A DNA stretch of 64,000 nt, taken from assembly GCA_030748635.1 (NCBI GenBank), contig JASMLP010000166.1, positions 19,087 to 83,086 of the forward strand. The letters run 5' to 3'. The notes beneath the pieces are model-generated. The model was not told where the DNA came from. It was given only the letters and a program-made list of their open reading frames with translations, and ran no database searches. The position numbers were made by a program, and so were the translations under genes. This stretch comes from Planctomycetota bacterium. GTDB lineage: Bacteria; Planctomycetota; JACQVV01; JASMLP01. Below, in pieces: positions 35,052 through 43,793 of the stretch; the stretch's first letter is position 1, and each line of letters starts with the position of its first letter.

Positions 35052-35964
35052 CCTCGTCTGGGAGTTCCCCCTCATCCCCGAGTAGGTCTTCCTCGTTGGT
35101 GAAAAAGTCCTGAAAGCCGTCGAGGATCTGAAACTGATGTAGATTCTTTTCCAGACGCTTCTGATCGAACTCGAAAGCGTCCGGCCCGAGGACCTGCCGA
35201 ACCGCCTGATCGAAAACATCTTCCAGCGGTCTCTCCGGTTGAGATGCTCGCAACTTCAACGCAAAGCGCAGAATGTGGATTCCATCACGAGTGGAATAAT
35301 CGAGATCGTTTTGATGGCCACCCTGAAGAAAATCCACGGTCAAACCGAGCAAAACCTCGGGAGCAAAATCCACATGATATTTGAGAATCTGTAACTCCTC
35401 CTCCCGCTCGGGGAAACCCACTTCGATCATCGGCTGAATTCGACTCATGATGTAGTCTGGAACTTCATAGGTGCTCGCGTCATCATTCATCGTCACCGTA
35501 CAACGAAAATCCTCGTGAGCTGGCACCTGAACTCCGGCCACAATGCTCTCAACGTAACGACGATGATCCAGAAGGGGCGCCAAGCTGGCCCAGGACTTTT
35601 CACTCATCCGGTTCGCTTCATCGAGGACTACCACCGCCCCCTCAATCATGGCCGTGACAATCGGACTGGCATGATATCGGACCGCTCCCCCCCGAGAAAG
35701 CACCGGGGTAACCACCAGGTCTTCAGGACGCGTATCCATCGTACATTGATGAATGTATAGCGGCTTACCGAGGCGACGAGCGGCTGCGGCCGCCAGCGTA
35801 GTCTTCCCCACTCCGGGCCTACCGACAATCCGAGGACACAGGGGGACGTCTCCGGGTTCAACCACGAGCCAACACGCCTGCAATTGCCCCATCAACTCCT
35901 CACTGCCGATCCAGTCAACGGCAAGATCGACCGGATGCGAGAGAATCAGTTCGACATCTCCCAT
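35044..35964 (-). CDS. MoxR-family AAA+ ATPase
   Basis: 306 residues from ATG at 35964; a TTG at 35979 overlaps the upstream stop as TTGA and has GGAG seven bases before it, so it may be the true start. Walker A is GRPGVGKTTLAA, Walker B VVVLDEANRM, sensor 1 TVTMNDD, and ESIVAGVQVPAHEDF is the region before sensor 1 typical of MoxR. The C terminus is acidic (DEGELPDEDD). MoxR ATPases remodel or activate partner proteins, often von Willebrand A domain proteins. None is encoded beside it; the coupled partner here is the large unknown protein downstream. Confidence 0.9.
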   Translation of the reverse strand: MGDVELILSHPVDLAVDWIGSEELMGQLQACWLVVEPGDVPLCPRIVGRPGVGKTTLAAAAARRLGKPLYIHQCTMDTRPEDLVVTPVLSRGGAVRYHASPIVTAMIEGAVVVLDEANRMSEKSWASLAPLLDHRRYVESIVAGVQVPAHEDFRCTVTMNDDASTYEVPDYIMSRIQPMIEVGFPEREEELQILKYHVDFAPEVLLGLTVDFLQGGHQNDLDYSTRDGIHILRFALKLRASQPERPLEDVFDQAVRQVLGPDAFEFDQKRLEKNLHQFQILDGFQDFFTNEEDLLGDEGELPDEDD

Positions 35965-35975
35965 GGAATAGGTTC

Positions 35976-38603
35976 TCAAGCGCCTTCTCCGGAAACTTTG
36001 TTCTTACGATCACCCTTTTCAAGAGCCTTTTCGCGCAACTCCAACTCTTTCTCACGCAAATCCAACTCCTTTTCCCTGATCTGGAGACGTTCGCGTTCGA
36101 GTTCGATCCTTTCACGCAAAAGCGCGTCTCGACCTCTTTCTTCGGCCAGTTTTTTGGCCTTCAAACGCTTCTCGATATTCCCGATGGCCCGGTCATAGGA
36201 ATCGAGAACTCGTCGCACGGGATCGCTCTGCTTCTGTTTTTTGAGATATGAAATATCCGCCTTGCCTCCCACCCGGCCGAGTCCCAGAACTGCGCTCCTA
36301 CGAATCCGATGATCTGGATCCTCGACATAGCCCCGAAGTCGTTTTCGTACCGAGGCATTCTCCTTCCCCAAGGCGACAGCAAGTTCGATGGCGGCGCGCC
36401 GAACAGGAAACGGATGGCCACTCCCCATCCTTTCCATCGCGAGGGGCAAACTCCGCTTATCCCTCAATTCTTTCAAAACGACTAGCGCGCACTCGGCCAT
36501 TTTCCCGCGAAAACTCGGAGTCACCAGAACACGCATCGTCAAGTCGTAGACCTCCTGATCTTTGGCTTTCACCAAAGCCAACAACGCGGAGCGCAACACC
36601 GAGTAACTCGGCTCTCTCATGACCTGACTTTTCAGTGCGGTGCGTACGTCGATATCCGAAAATTGCCCCAAGTGCCGAGCACAGTTTGCTCGCACTCCCG
36701 CGTCCTCATCCGACAGCCCACCCAGCAAAAAGTGGCAAACGAGATCTCCACCTCGCTTAGCCAATGAATGTACGATCTCTTGGCGAACCGAAGGAGTCGG
36801 GTCCGTCCTCAACGCAGCCCCAAGGGCCTGAACCACTTTGATCCTATCCACATGTTCTTTCAGGGCAATCGCAGCACGCAACCGCCCAATACAATCCTTA
36901 TCCTTTTTCAACTGACCGATCCATTGTTCGACGGTTTGGTGACATCGAATGTCGGCCAGGATCTCTCCCCCTTCATCAAAATTCACAAACAGAGGAGAGT
37001 GTTCGCATTCCAGAAGAAAGACTTGCTTTCTTTTTGTAATTTCGAGCTTCTTTCGAACCACCTTTTCCGGCAGGACGATCTTCACTCCAACCGGAAACCG
37101 AAACGCAGAGGGAACTCCTTTTTTATCCTGAATCTGCTCCACAACCAGCCGAACCTCGTTGGATTCGGAAAGGAACTTCCACTCAATCTTCAATATCGGG
37201 TGACCCGGTTTGTGAATCCACTGATCGAAAAAAGGGCCCAGATCTTGTCCGGACACCTCTTCCATCGACAACCGCAGCTGCCGAGTGGTCACACTTCGTG
37301 CACGGTGAGTTTTCAGATAATGTTTCACTCCTCTTCGAAACACATCCTCACCCAGATGGCTCCGCAACATATGAAGGACCGCGGCCCCTTTACTGTAAGA
37401 GTGGGAGTCGAAAAGTTCGTAGGGGGAGCCATATCCATCGGAGACGATGGGTCGCACCTTGCGACTGGCTTCTCTTAGGTAAGACTTCCTGCCCGAACGC
37501 CTAGCTATACGAAAACCTTCCTGTCCGAGGTCTTCCCTCATCCACAGTTGGGTGTAATAAGTCGCAAACCCTTCGTTCAGCCAGAGGTGTCCCCACGATC
37601 GACAGGTCACCAGATTTCCAAACCACTGATGAGCTAACTCATGAGCCACCAAGCCATCGGAATTGCGAACCCAGTGGCTCCGTTCATCATGAATGGTGCT
37701 GGAGGTCAAGGTGGTTGCCCCCGTATGCTCCATGCCCCCCCACATAAAACGACGCACCGTAATCTGAGCATATTTCTCGTAGGGGTAGGGAACGCCTGTC
37801 TCTTTCTGAAACCAGAGCATCATAGCGCCGGTCTTGCCAAAAGTTCGATCCGCATGGGGAACTTCATCCCGCGAAACGAAGTATTGAAGCGGAACCTCTC
37901 CCGCTAGCTCTTTGATAACCACATAGTCGCCGGCCACAAACGTTGTCAAATAGACCGAATGGGGGACCGATTGCCGGAAGTGAACGGTCCGCGTATGAGT
38001 TTTGTCATTCTCTACCCGAGAAATCATTTTTCCGTTGGATAGAACCTCGAGATCCCTGGGCACTGTGGCCTTCAATTCAACGGTAAGCTTGTCTTCAGGA
38101 TGGTCGACGCAAGGAATCCAGTGCCGAGTTTCATCTGGCTCACTCTGAGTCCAGACCTGGCGAGGAACCCCCTCCTCTTTCCCCGTTGGGTTAACAAAAT
38201 ACATCCCCTTCTTGGGCCGATGAATCGAATAATCCACCACGAGATCGATTTCCGCCCCAGCCTGATGAAGTGTTCCCAGAAGAATAACCAACGACTCCCC
38301 ATCGGTATGAAAAGTCAATTCTCGCTCTTCGACCCCGAGACGTACCGACCGAATATCTAATTCGACCGCATCCAAAGTGATCCGATCAACCTCTTTTAGC
38401 AAATGCAACTTCAACCGCGCCTGAGCCTGCACCTTCTGCCGCTGAAAGTCGACATTCAACTCGAGATGAAGATGCTTCATGTCGAGATGACGTTCTCGCG
38501 AGTCTGCCGGTGCGGGATCCCCATCGACAGGATCCGCAGCAACAGAGAATGCGAAACAAAAAGAGAATGTGACGGCCCAGATAAACCATTTCACGGGATT
38601 CAC
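35976..38603 (-). CDS. Secreted M1-family aminopeptidase with HEAT repeats and coiled-coil tail
   Basis: 875 residues from GTG at 38603, overlapping the epimerase TGA by four bases. Signal peptide at 1-23 (FIWAVTFSFCFAFSVAA). The M1 catalytic core has GMEH near residue 290, HELAHQWFGN near 321-330 and a downstream Glu in WLNEGFATYY, so all zinc ligands and the exopeptidase motif are present. Residues about 590-800 are HEAT-like helical repeats (IRRSAVLGLGRVGG, VRRAAIELAVALG). The last 65 residues are a highly charged coiled coil (ERERLQIREKELDLREKELE). Known M1 enzymes remove N-terminal residues from peptides; this one should act in the periplasm. The coiled coil could fix it to a complex. 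Confidence 0.9.
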   Translation of the reverse strand: MNPVKWFIWAVTFSFCFAFSVAADPVDGDPAPADSRERHLDMKHLHLELNVDFQRQKVQAQARLKLHLLKEVDRITLDAVELDIRSVRLGVEERELTFHTDGESLVILLGTLHQAGAEIDLVVDYSIHRPKKGMYFVNPTGKEEGVPRQVWTQSEPDETRHWIPCVDHPEDKLTVELKATVPRDLEVLSNGKMISRVENDKTHTRTVHFRQSVPHSVYLTTFVAGDYVVIKELAGEVPLQYFVSRDEVPHADRTFGKTGAMMLWFQKETGVPYPYEKYAQITVRRFMWGGMEHTGATTLTSSTIHDERSHWVRNSDGLVAHELAHQWFGNLVTCRSWGHLWLNEGFATYYTQLWMREDLGQEGFRIARRSGRKSYLREASRKVRPIVSDGYGSPYELFDSHSYSKGAAVLHMLRSHLGEDVFRRGVKHYLKTHRARSVTTRQLRLSMEEVSGQDLGPFFDQWIHKPGHPILKIEWKFLSESNEVRLVVEQIQDKKGVPSAFRFPVGVKIVLPEKVVRKKLEITKRKQVFLLECEHSPLFVNFDEGGEILADIRCHQTVEQWIGQLKKDKDCIGRLRAAIALKEHVDRIKVVQALGAALRTDPTPSVRQEIVHSLAKRGGDLVCHFLLGGLSDEDAGVRANCARHLGQFSDIDVRTALKSQVMREPSYSVLRSALLALVKAKDQEVYDLTMRVLVTPSFRGKMAECALVVLKELRDKRSLPLAMERMGSGHPFPVRRAAIELAVALGKENASVRKRLRGYVEDPDHRIRRSAVLGLGRVGGKADISYLKKQKQSDPVRRVLDSYDRAIGNIEKRLKAKKLAEERGRDALLRERIELERERLQIREKELDLREKELELREKALEKGDRKNKVSGEGA

Positions 38604-39562
38604 CCAGACACCGTCTTCGAGTTCCCGCTATGGCGACTCACAAACCATTCAACGGTTCTTTTCAAGCCCTCTTGCAGGGAGACCTGTGGATCGTATCCAA
38701 GACAACGACGGGCCTTCTCGATATCAGCCAATGAATGCTTGATGTCTCCGGCCCGAGCGGGTTCGAAAATCGGTTCCACCGATTCACCGAGCACTTCATC
38801 CAGTTGGCCTACCAGGTCGAGCAGACTGGTGCGCTGGCCGCAGGCGATATTGATCACCTCTCCTACCGCTTCAGCCGACCACCCAGCGGCCAGATTTGCA
38901 TCGACCACATTCTCGACAAAGGTGAAATCTCGAGTCTGAGTTCCATCTCCATAAATTCGAGGCGGGATTCCAGATAATCGTCTGGAAATAAATTGAGGGA
39001 TCACCGCCGCATACTGACTGGTTTCATCCTGCCGAGGACCGAATACATTGAAATAGCGAAGGGAAACGGTTTCAAACCCGTAGACATGGGAAAAAACTCT
39101 GCAGTAGTGCTCACCCGTCAATTTGGCGACCCCATAGGGTGAGAGTGGCCATGTTGGCAAAGTTTCCACTTTCACCGACTCTGGCGTATCTCCATAGGCG
39201 CTAGAACTCGACGCATAGACCACCCTCCGAACCCCGGCCGCACGCGCCGCATTCAGTACATTCAAGGTTCCAGTGGCGTTGGCATCGTGGCTATCCCCAG
39301 GTTGCTCGATCGAACGAGGCACCGAGGGTAACGCTCCCTTGTGAAAAACAACCTCGCAGCCCTCCACTGCCTCAGCCACGATATCGGGATCTCTGAGATC
39401 CCCTTTGACTACATGAATAGCGTCTTTCACACCGACGAGATTTTCTAGCTTTCCGGTAGAAAAGTTATCCAGAACGACCACATTATGTCCGTCTTTCAGC
39501 AATCGTTCCGCCAGGTGGCTTCCGATAAACCCGGCACCACCTGTCACCAATATTCGACTCAT
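38600..39562 (-). CDS. NAD-dependent nucleotide-sugar epimerase
   Basis: 320 residues, ATG at 39562. The Rossmann motif GGAGFIGSH is at the N terminus, and the Ser-Tyr-Lys catalytic set is seen in SSSSAYGD and YGVAKLTGE. The sequence [12 protein letters not shown] is close to the UDP-GlcNAc/UDP-Glc 4-epimerase group (WbpP type) rather than to dTDP-glucose dehydratases. It makes precursors for surface polysaccharide. A WbpA-like nucleotide-sugar dehydrogenase lies at about 51 kb, a plausible pathway partner. The exact sugar cannot be read from the sequence. Confidence 0.87.
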   Translation of the reverse strand: MSRILVTGGAGFIGSHLAERLLKDGHNVVVLDNFSTGKLENLVGVKDAIHVVKGDLRDPDIVAEAVEGCEVVFHKGALPSVPRSIEQPGDSHDANATGTLNVLNAARAAGVRRVVYASSSSAYGDTPESVKVETLPTWPLSPYGVAKLTGEHYCRVFSHVYGFETVSLRYFNVFGPRQDETSQYAAVIPQFISRRLSGIPPRIYGDGTQTRDFTFVENVVDANLAAGWSAEAVGEVINIACGQRTSLLDLVGQLDEVLGESVEPIFEPARAGDIKHSLADIEKARRCLGYDPQVSLQEGLKRTVEWFVSRHSGNSKTVSG

Positions 39563-39618
39563 GGCGTCTGATTCTCCATGTAATTGTGACCGAACATAGA
39601 ATCCGCGTGGTTCACAAA

Positions 39619-40455
39619 TCAGGTTTGAGGTGAGCTAGCCTGAGGTATCCCAAGGCGTTCCAACAACCCCTCGATCTGCTCACCAGGAACTACGTAGGTT
39701 CCCAGTTTCCCTTGCCCCGGATGTCCATGCCAGTCCGACCCTCCCGATCGCAGCAGCCCAAGATCATCCGAAACCTTTTCGAAAAGATACTCGTGTGCCC
39801 CACTCGCTCGCTTGAAATAAACCTCAACTCCCTCGAGACCCATCTCCTTGAACTCGTGGATATGGGCATCAAAAAGATCCAGGGAAGGATGAGCCCAGAC
39901 CGACACACCACCCTCCTCGGCAATCAAGGCGATGACCTCTTCGGCTCCTCGAGTCGGACACGGAATCAACCCATGCTCAGAAGACAAGTATTTCCGAAAC
40001 GCTTCACCATAAGAGCGGATGACTCTCTTCTTAACCAACGCCTGGGCCAGATGGCTACGGCTCATCGTGTCTCCCTTGGAGCAAGCCTGTACATCCTCGA
40101 ATTGGATGACTAGCCCCAGTTCCGAGAGAGCCTCCACACCTTGGCGCATCCGTTCGATACGTTCACTCTGCAACGAACGCATGAGTTCATGTACCTTCGG
40201 AGTCGTCCCCTGGGGAAAATATCCAAGAATATGAACCTCCGTGGAGGCAAACCAGGTGGTGAATTCGACCCCTTCGATCAGGAGGGGCCCCCCCGCGCGT
40301 TGAGTCTCCTCGAAAGCGCTAGCGTACCCACTATGGGTATCGTGGTCGGTAATCGCCAGGACGTCCAGTCGCCCCTCCAGTCCCATCCGAGCGACTACAG
40401 ACGGGTCGTGAACCCCATCCGAACGATTACTGTGAACATGTAAATCAATACGCAT
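39619..40455 (-). CDS. PHP-domain phosphoesterase
   Basis: 278 residues from ATG at 40455 with AGGA eight bases upstream; a TTG two codons upstream is less likely. PHP motifs are complete: DLHVHSNRSDG, ITDHDT, EGVEFT, WAHPSLD and GGSDWHG, which together bind three metal ions. Length and motif order match the YciV/RNase AM group of 3',5'-nucleotide bisphosphate or oligonucleotide phosphatases. It would be cytoplasmic. It is 57 bases upstream of the epimerase gene and probably in the same transcript. Confidence 0.87.
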   Translation of the reverse strand: MRIDLHVHSNRSDGVHDPSVVARMGLEGRLDVLAITDHDTHSGYASAFEETQRAGGPLLIEGVEFTTWFASTEVHILGYFPQGTTPKVHELMRSLQSERIERMRQGVEALSELGLVIQFEDVQACSKGDTMSRSHLAQALVKKRVIRSYGEAFRKYLSSEHGLIPCPTRGAEEVIALIAEEGGVSVWAHPSLDLFDAHIHEFKEMGLEGVEVYFKRASGAHEYLFEKVSDDLGLLRSGGSDWHGHPGQGKLGTYVVPGEQIEGLLERLGIPQASSPQT

Positions 40456-40583
40456 GAACAAGTTCCTATGTATAAAAGTAGGAACAGTCTACTCGGAGTG
40501 CCAATACGTATCCACGAAAGTCCGCCAGAGAAAATAGGACTGAATCCATTTTCTGCCGTCTCCACCCAGCGTATTCCACCTCC

Positions 40584-41885
40584 TCAGGAATCTCCGTGTA
40601 GTCGACGAAATACTTTCGTAAGAAACCCGAACTCCTCGATAACCGCCTCCACCGGTTCTCCATTCAGGAAACGCTGCATATCTTTGGCAAACTCGTTTGC
40701 AGTGGGATATCGCTTCCGTTTCTTCTTCTGCATAGCGCAAAGGACAATGCGTTCCACTTCCTCGGGAATCTCCGGATTCAATTCATGAGGGAGAATCGGC
40801 GCTTCATGCTCAACCGCGTCCAAAACATCGATTATCGGCCTACCGTAGAAAGGGGGTAGTCCGGTCAGCATCTCGTACAGCAGCGCTCCCAGACCGTACA
40901 CATCAGTCGTCCGGTCCAGTTCATCGATCTGACCAGCCGCCTGTTCGGGTGCCATATAAACCGGCGTTCCCAGTGCCGTGCCGATCTTGGTTACCTGAGT
41001 GACTTCCGAGAAAATCTTGGCTATGGAGAAGTCGAGCAAATGCGGAATACCATCCTCGGTGAGAAGGACATTCTCTGGCTTGACGTCCCGATGAATGATG
41101 TCCCGTTCATGCGCAAAGTGAAGAGCCTCCGCAACGGGAATTATCAGCCGGAAAGCGCGCTCTACCCCCAAGGACTCTTCTTTTTCCAGAACATCCTTGA
41201 GTGTAATTCCACGAATATAATCCATTGCGTAATAGTGTTTTCCCCCCTCGGTACCCACCTCATGGATTCTTACGATGTTTGGATGGTTCAAGTCACGTAT
41301 CGCGCTGATTTCATGCTGAAATCGCTTGACGTTCTCCCAGGTAATTCCCCCCTCAGGATGTAAAATCTTTAGGGCAACCACCTTACCCTGCCGACCATCA
41401 CGAACCTTGTAAACTTTTCCCATCCCTCCTTCGCCCAACTCTTTCAGAATTTCGTAGGGGCCAAAGGTTGGACCCAGATGGAGCACCCCATCCTGGCTGT
41501 CCCGATCCCGAAAAAGAGTTCGATCAAAAGAAAGATCCGCCTTGAAAACCTGAGCCAACTCCCCCTGACATCGTTTGCAGCAACGCGCCTTCTGATCATC
41601 CGGATCTCGAACCCGGAAAATGGCATTGCAATCGATGCAACCGAGCACTTCCTTTTCATGCTCGAAAATCACCCGTTCTGCCTGGCTTTCCGATACATAC
41701 TCCAGGTCAATAAGCAGATCTTTGAGACTGATCAACCCCCATAGGCTCTGATTTTTCTTTTTCAGGGATAGGCACTTCTTGATCTGGTCTCGCGTAACAA
41801 GCCCCTTGTCGATACAAAATCGAGCAAAAAGGTTGTCGATCTGCTCCTGGTTATTCCGGTCCTTCACGTGTGAATCGACCCCCAC
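40584..41885 (-). CDS. Hanks-type Ser/Thr kinase with zinc-ribbon and DFS motif
   Basis: About 433 residues from GTG at 41885, with CGGAG five bases upstream; TTG starts 21 bases further up cannot be excluded. Residues about 20-80 are the helical N-terminal domain shared with the other kinases (FCIDKGLVTRDQIKKCL, LKDLLIDLEYVSESQ). Then a zinc-ribbon motif, CIDC ... CKRC. The kinase domain has LGEGGMGKVYKV, VALKILHP, HRDVKPENVLL and GTPVYMAPEQA. The metal-binding motif reads DFS (GAC TTC TCC) where DFG or DLG is expected; the Asp is kept but the Gly is lost. No transmembrane helix is seen. It ends about 130 bases before the PHP gene. Confidence 0.87.
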   Translation of the reverse strand: MGVDSHVKDRNNQEQIDNLFARFCIDKGLVTRDQIKKCLSLKKKNQSLWGLISLKDLLIDLEYVSESQAERVIFEHEKEVLGCIDCNAIFRVRDPDDQKARCCKRCQGELAQVFKADLSFDRTLFRDRDSQDGVLHLGPTFGPYEILKELGEGGMGKVYKVRDGRQGKVVALKILHPEGGITWENVKRFQHEISAIRDLNHPNIVRIHEVGTEGGKHYYAMDYIRGITLKDVLEKEESLGVERAFRLIIPVAEALHFAHERDIIHRDVKPENVLLTEDGIPHLLDFSIAKIFSEVTQVTKIGTALGTPVYMAPEQAAGQIDELDRTTDVYGLGALLYEMLTGLPPFYGRPIIDVLDAVEHEAPILPHELNPEIPEEVERIVLCAMQKKKRKRYPTANEFAKDMQRFLNGEPVEAVIEEFGFLTKVFRRLHGDS

Positions 41886-42022
41886 TCCAACTCCGGCCAA
41901 AAGCAAAAACTCCTCTACCAGAGAGAAGTCCCCTCAGGCCCTAAGTTCCGTGATATTATCCACTTTTCACGTTTGGCTCCAAACTCATTCCAGTGAATTT
42001 GACCTCTATTCCCAAGAATTCA

Positions 42023-42955
42023 ATGTCCATCACCGTCAACATCAATGGAACGTTTTTCCCCCCGGAAAAATCTCAAATCAGCATTTTCGATCACGGTTTT
42101 TTATTCGGCGATTCTGTCTATGAAGTCGTGCGAACCTTCGGGGGTGTTCCCTTCGCAGTTCAGCCTCATTTTTTGCGACTGTTGCAGTCGGCCCGCCGCA
42201 TCGGACTCCAACTTCCCGATTCCGCGACTCATTTAGGCCGGGAAGTTCTGCGAACCATTCGCCGTTCGGAACTTCCTGAATGCATGGTTCGCATTGTGAT
42301 CACACGTGGCGCCGGAGCCCCACGGATCGACCCCAGCACTTGCTCTTCTCCTAATTCCATTTTGATCCTTCAACCGATCCCCAACCCCTCGGACTCAGAA
42401 GACCAGAAAAGCCCTGATCTCGTCATAGTGGACATCGAACGAAACAGTCGTAGATCGACCGACCCTCGGATCAAGAGTGGCAACTACCTGAACAATGTTC
42501 TCGCCCTCATGGAAGCGAACCAAAGGGGAGCTTGCGAAGGCATCATGAAAAATGCTCAAGGGCACCTCACAGAAGGCACCACTTCCAACATATTCTTTAT
42601 CTGCGATGGAACCCTCCATACCCCCGCCCTCTCCTGCGGCATTCTCTCCGGCATCACCCGTGATCTGGTACTCAACCTCGCTCGTACCCTTTCCATCCCG
42701 ATCAAAGAAGGAAACTTCACTCCGGACCAACTCGAATCCGCCCAAGAAGTCTTTATCACCTCGACCACCCGAGATATTCTCCCCATCCGAACTCTCCAGG
42801 GTGCCCCTTACCCCGAGCCGTTTCCCGGTCCGGTAACTCAGCGACTTCTGGAACAATTCCAAATAGTGGTTCAGTCATTTAGAAGCGAATATCCCGATCT
42901 CGATCACTTCGAATCCAGACTGAACACCCTCTTGAAAAAAGAAGATCTCTGGTGA
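42023..42955 (+). CDS. Class IV PLP-dependent aminotransferase
   Basis: About 310 residues from ATG at 42023; a GTG ten codons upstream is the alternative. FDHGFLFGDSVYEVVRTF is the usual opening of the family. The PLP lysine is in DPRIKSGNYLNN and the cofactor Glu in GHLTEGTTSN. These mark the group that contains branched-chain aminotransferase IlvE, D-amino acid aminotransferase and aminodeoxychorismate lyase. Which of the three cannot be settled by eye. Its stop overlaps the hisA start, so the two are translated together. Confidence 0.85.
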   Translation: MSITVNINGTFFPPEKSQISIFDHGFLFGDSVYEVVRTFGGVPFAVQPHFLRLLQSARRIGLQLPDSATHLGREVLRTIRRSELPECMVRIVITRGAGAPRIDPSTCSSPNSILILQPIPNPSDSEDQKSPDLVIVDIERNSRRSTDPRIKSGNYLNNVLALMEANQRGACEGIMKNAQGHLTEGTTSNIFFICDGTLHTPALSCGILSGITRDLVLNLARTLSIPIKEGNFTPDQLESAQEVFITSTTRDILPIRTLQGAPYPEPFPGPVTQRLLEQFQIVVQSFRSEYPDLDHFESRLNTLLKKEDLW

Positions 42956-43677
42956 TTGTCTACCCCGCCATAGACCTTCGAAACCATCGATGCGTCCGCC
43001 TCGAACAGGGCGACTTCGACGCAGCCACCATTTACAACGACGATCCCATAGAACAGGCATTTCAGTGGAAATCCGCGGGGTCCGAATTTCTGCACATTGT
43101 CGACCTCGACGGGGCTCTCACCGGATATCCAACTCACGCGAAGATGATTCATTCCATCGTGGAGAGCACCGAGATGAAAGTTCAAGTCGGCGGAGGCATT
43201 CGGGAGGAAGCCACGGTTGCCGCTTACATCGAATCCGGCGCGAACCGAGTCGTGCTTGGAACGCTCATCACCGAAAACCCAGAACTCGCTCTTCGTATTG
43301 CGAAAAATTTTCCCGGAAAAATCGTGGCCGGACTGGACTTCCGCAACAACCGAGTGGCCATTCGAGGTTGGAAAGAAACGACCTCTGAATCCCCCCTGGA
43401 ACTCGCGCACCGACTATCCGGTGAAGGTTTCGTGGCAATCGTAGCCACCGACATTCAGCGTGACGGAGTGCTCATCGGCCCCAACATCAACTTCTACAGT
43501 CATTTATTGTCAGAAGACACAGGCCTGGAAATCGTTGCGAGCGGCGGAGTGGCTTCGATCGAGGATCTTCTTTCCCTGCAAAATTCCGGCTGTCACGGGG
43601 CGATCATCGGCCGGGCTCTATACACCGGCTCCATCGACCTTTCGCAAGCCCTGGCCGCTCTTTCAAATCGAGCCTAG
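42952..43677 (+). CDS. hisA: HisA: phosphoribosylformimino-5-aminoimidazole carboxamide ribotide isomerase
   Basis: 241 residues. GTG at 42952 overlaps the aminotransferase TGA by four bases. IVYPAIDLRNHRCVRLEQGDF at the N terminus carries the first catalytic Asp. VQVGGGIR, GLDFRNNRVAIRGW, ATDIQRDGVLIGPN and IVASGGVASIEDL are the phosphate-binding and second Asp regions of the HisA beta/alpha barrel. It catalyses the Amadori step of histidine synthesis. No other his gene is nearby. Confidence 0.92.
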   Translation: MIVYPAIDLRNHRCVRLEQGDFDAATIYNDDPIEQAFQWKSAGSEFLHIVDLDGALTGYPTHAKMIHSIVESTEMKVQVGGGIREEATVAAYIESGANRVVLGTLITENPELALRIAKNFPGKIVAGLDFRNNRVAIRGWKETTSESPLELAHRLSGEGFVAIVATDIQRDGVLIGPNINFYSHLLSEDTGLEIVASGGVASIEDLLSLQNSGCHGAIIGRALYTGSIDLSQALAALSNRA

Positions 43678-43697
43678 GGAAATCATCGGATTTTCAC

Positions 43698-43725
43698 TTG
43701 AAAGGAGCCCTTCTCGACCTAGAAT
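43698..43725 (+). promoter_or_regulatory. Sigma70-type promoter for the EF-G-like gene
   Basis: TTGAAA at 43698-43703, 16-base spacer, TAGAAT at 43720-43725. The predicted start site is about 60 bases before the EF-G-like ATG. Confidence 0.55.
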
Positions 43726-43793
43726 CGCTTCACCGTTGAGTGCAACGCAAAAGTATGGCTTCACCCCGCATCCAGGAGATTCGATTTCTTAGC

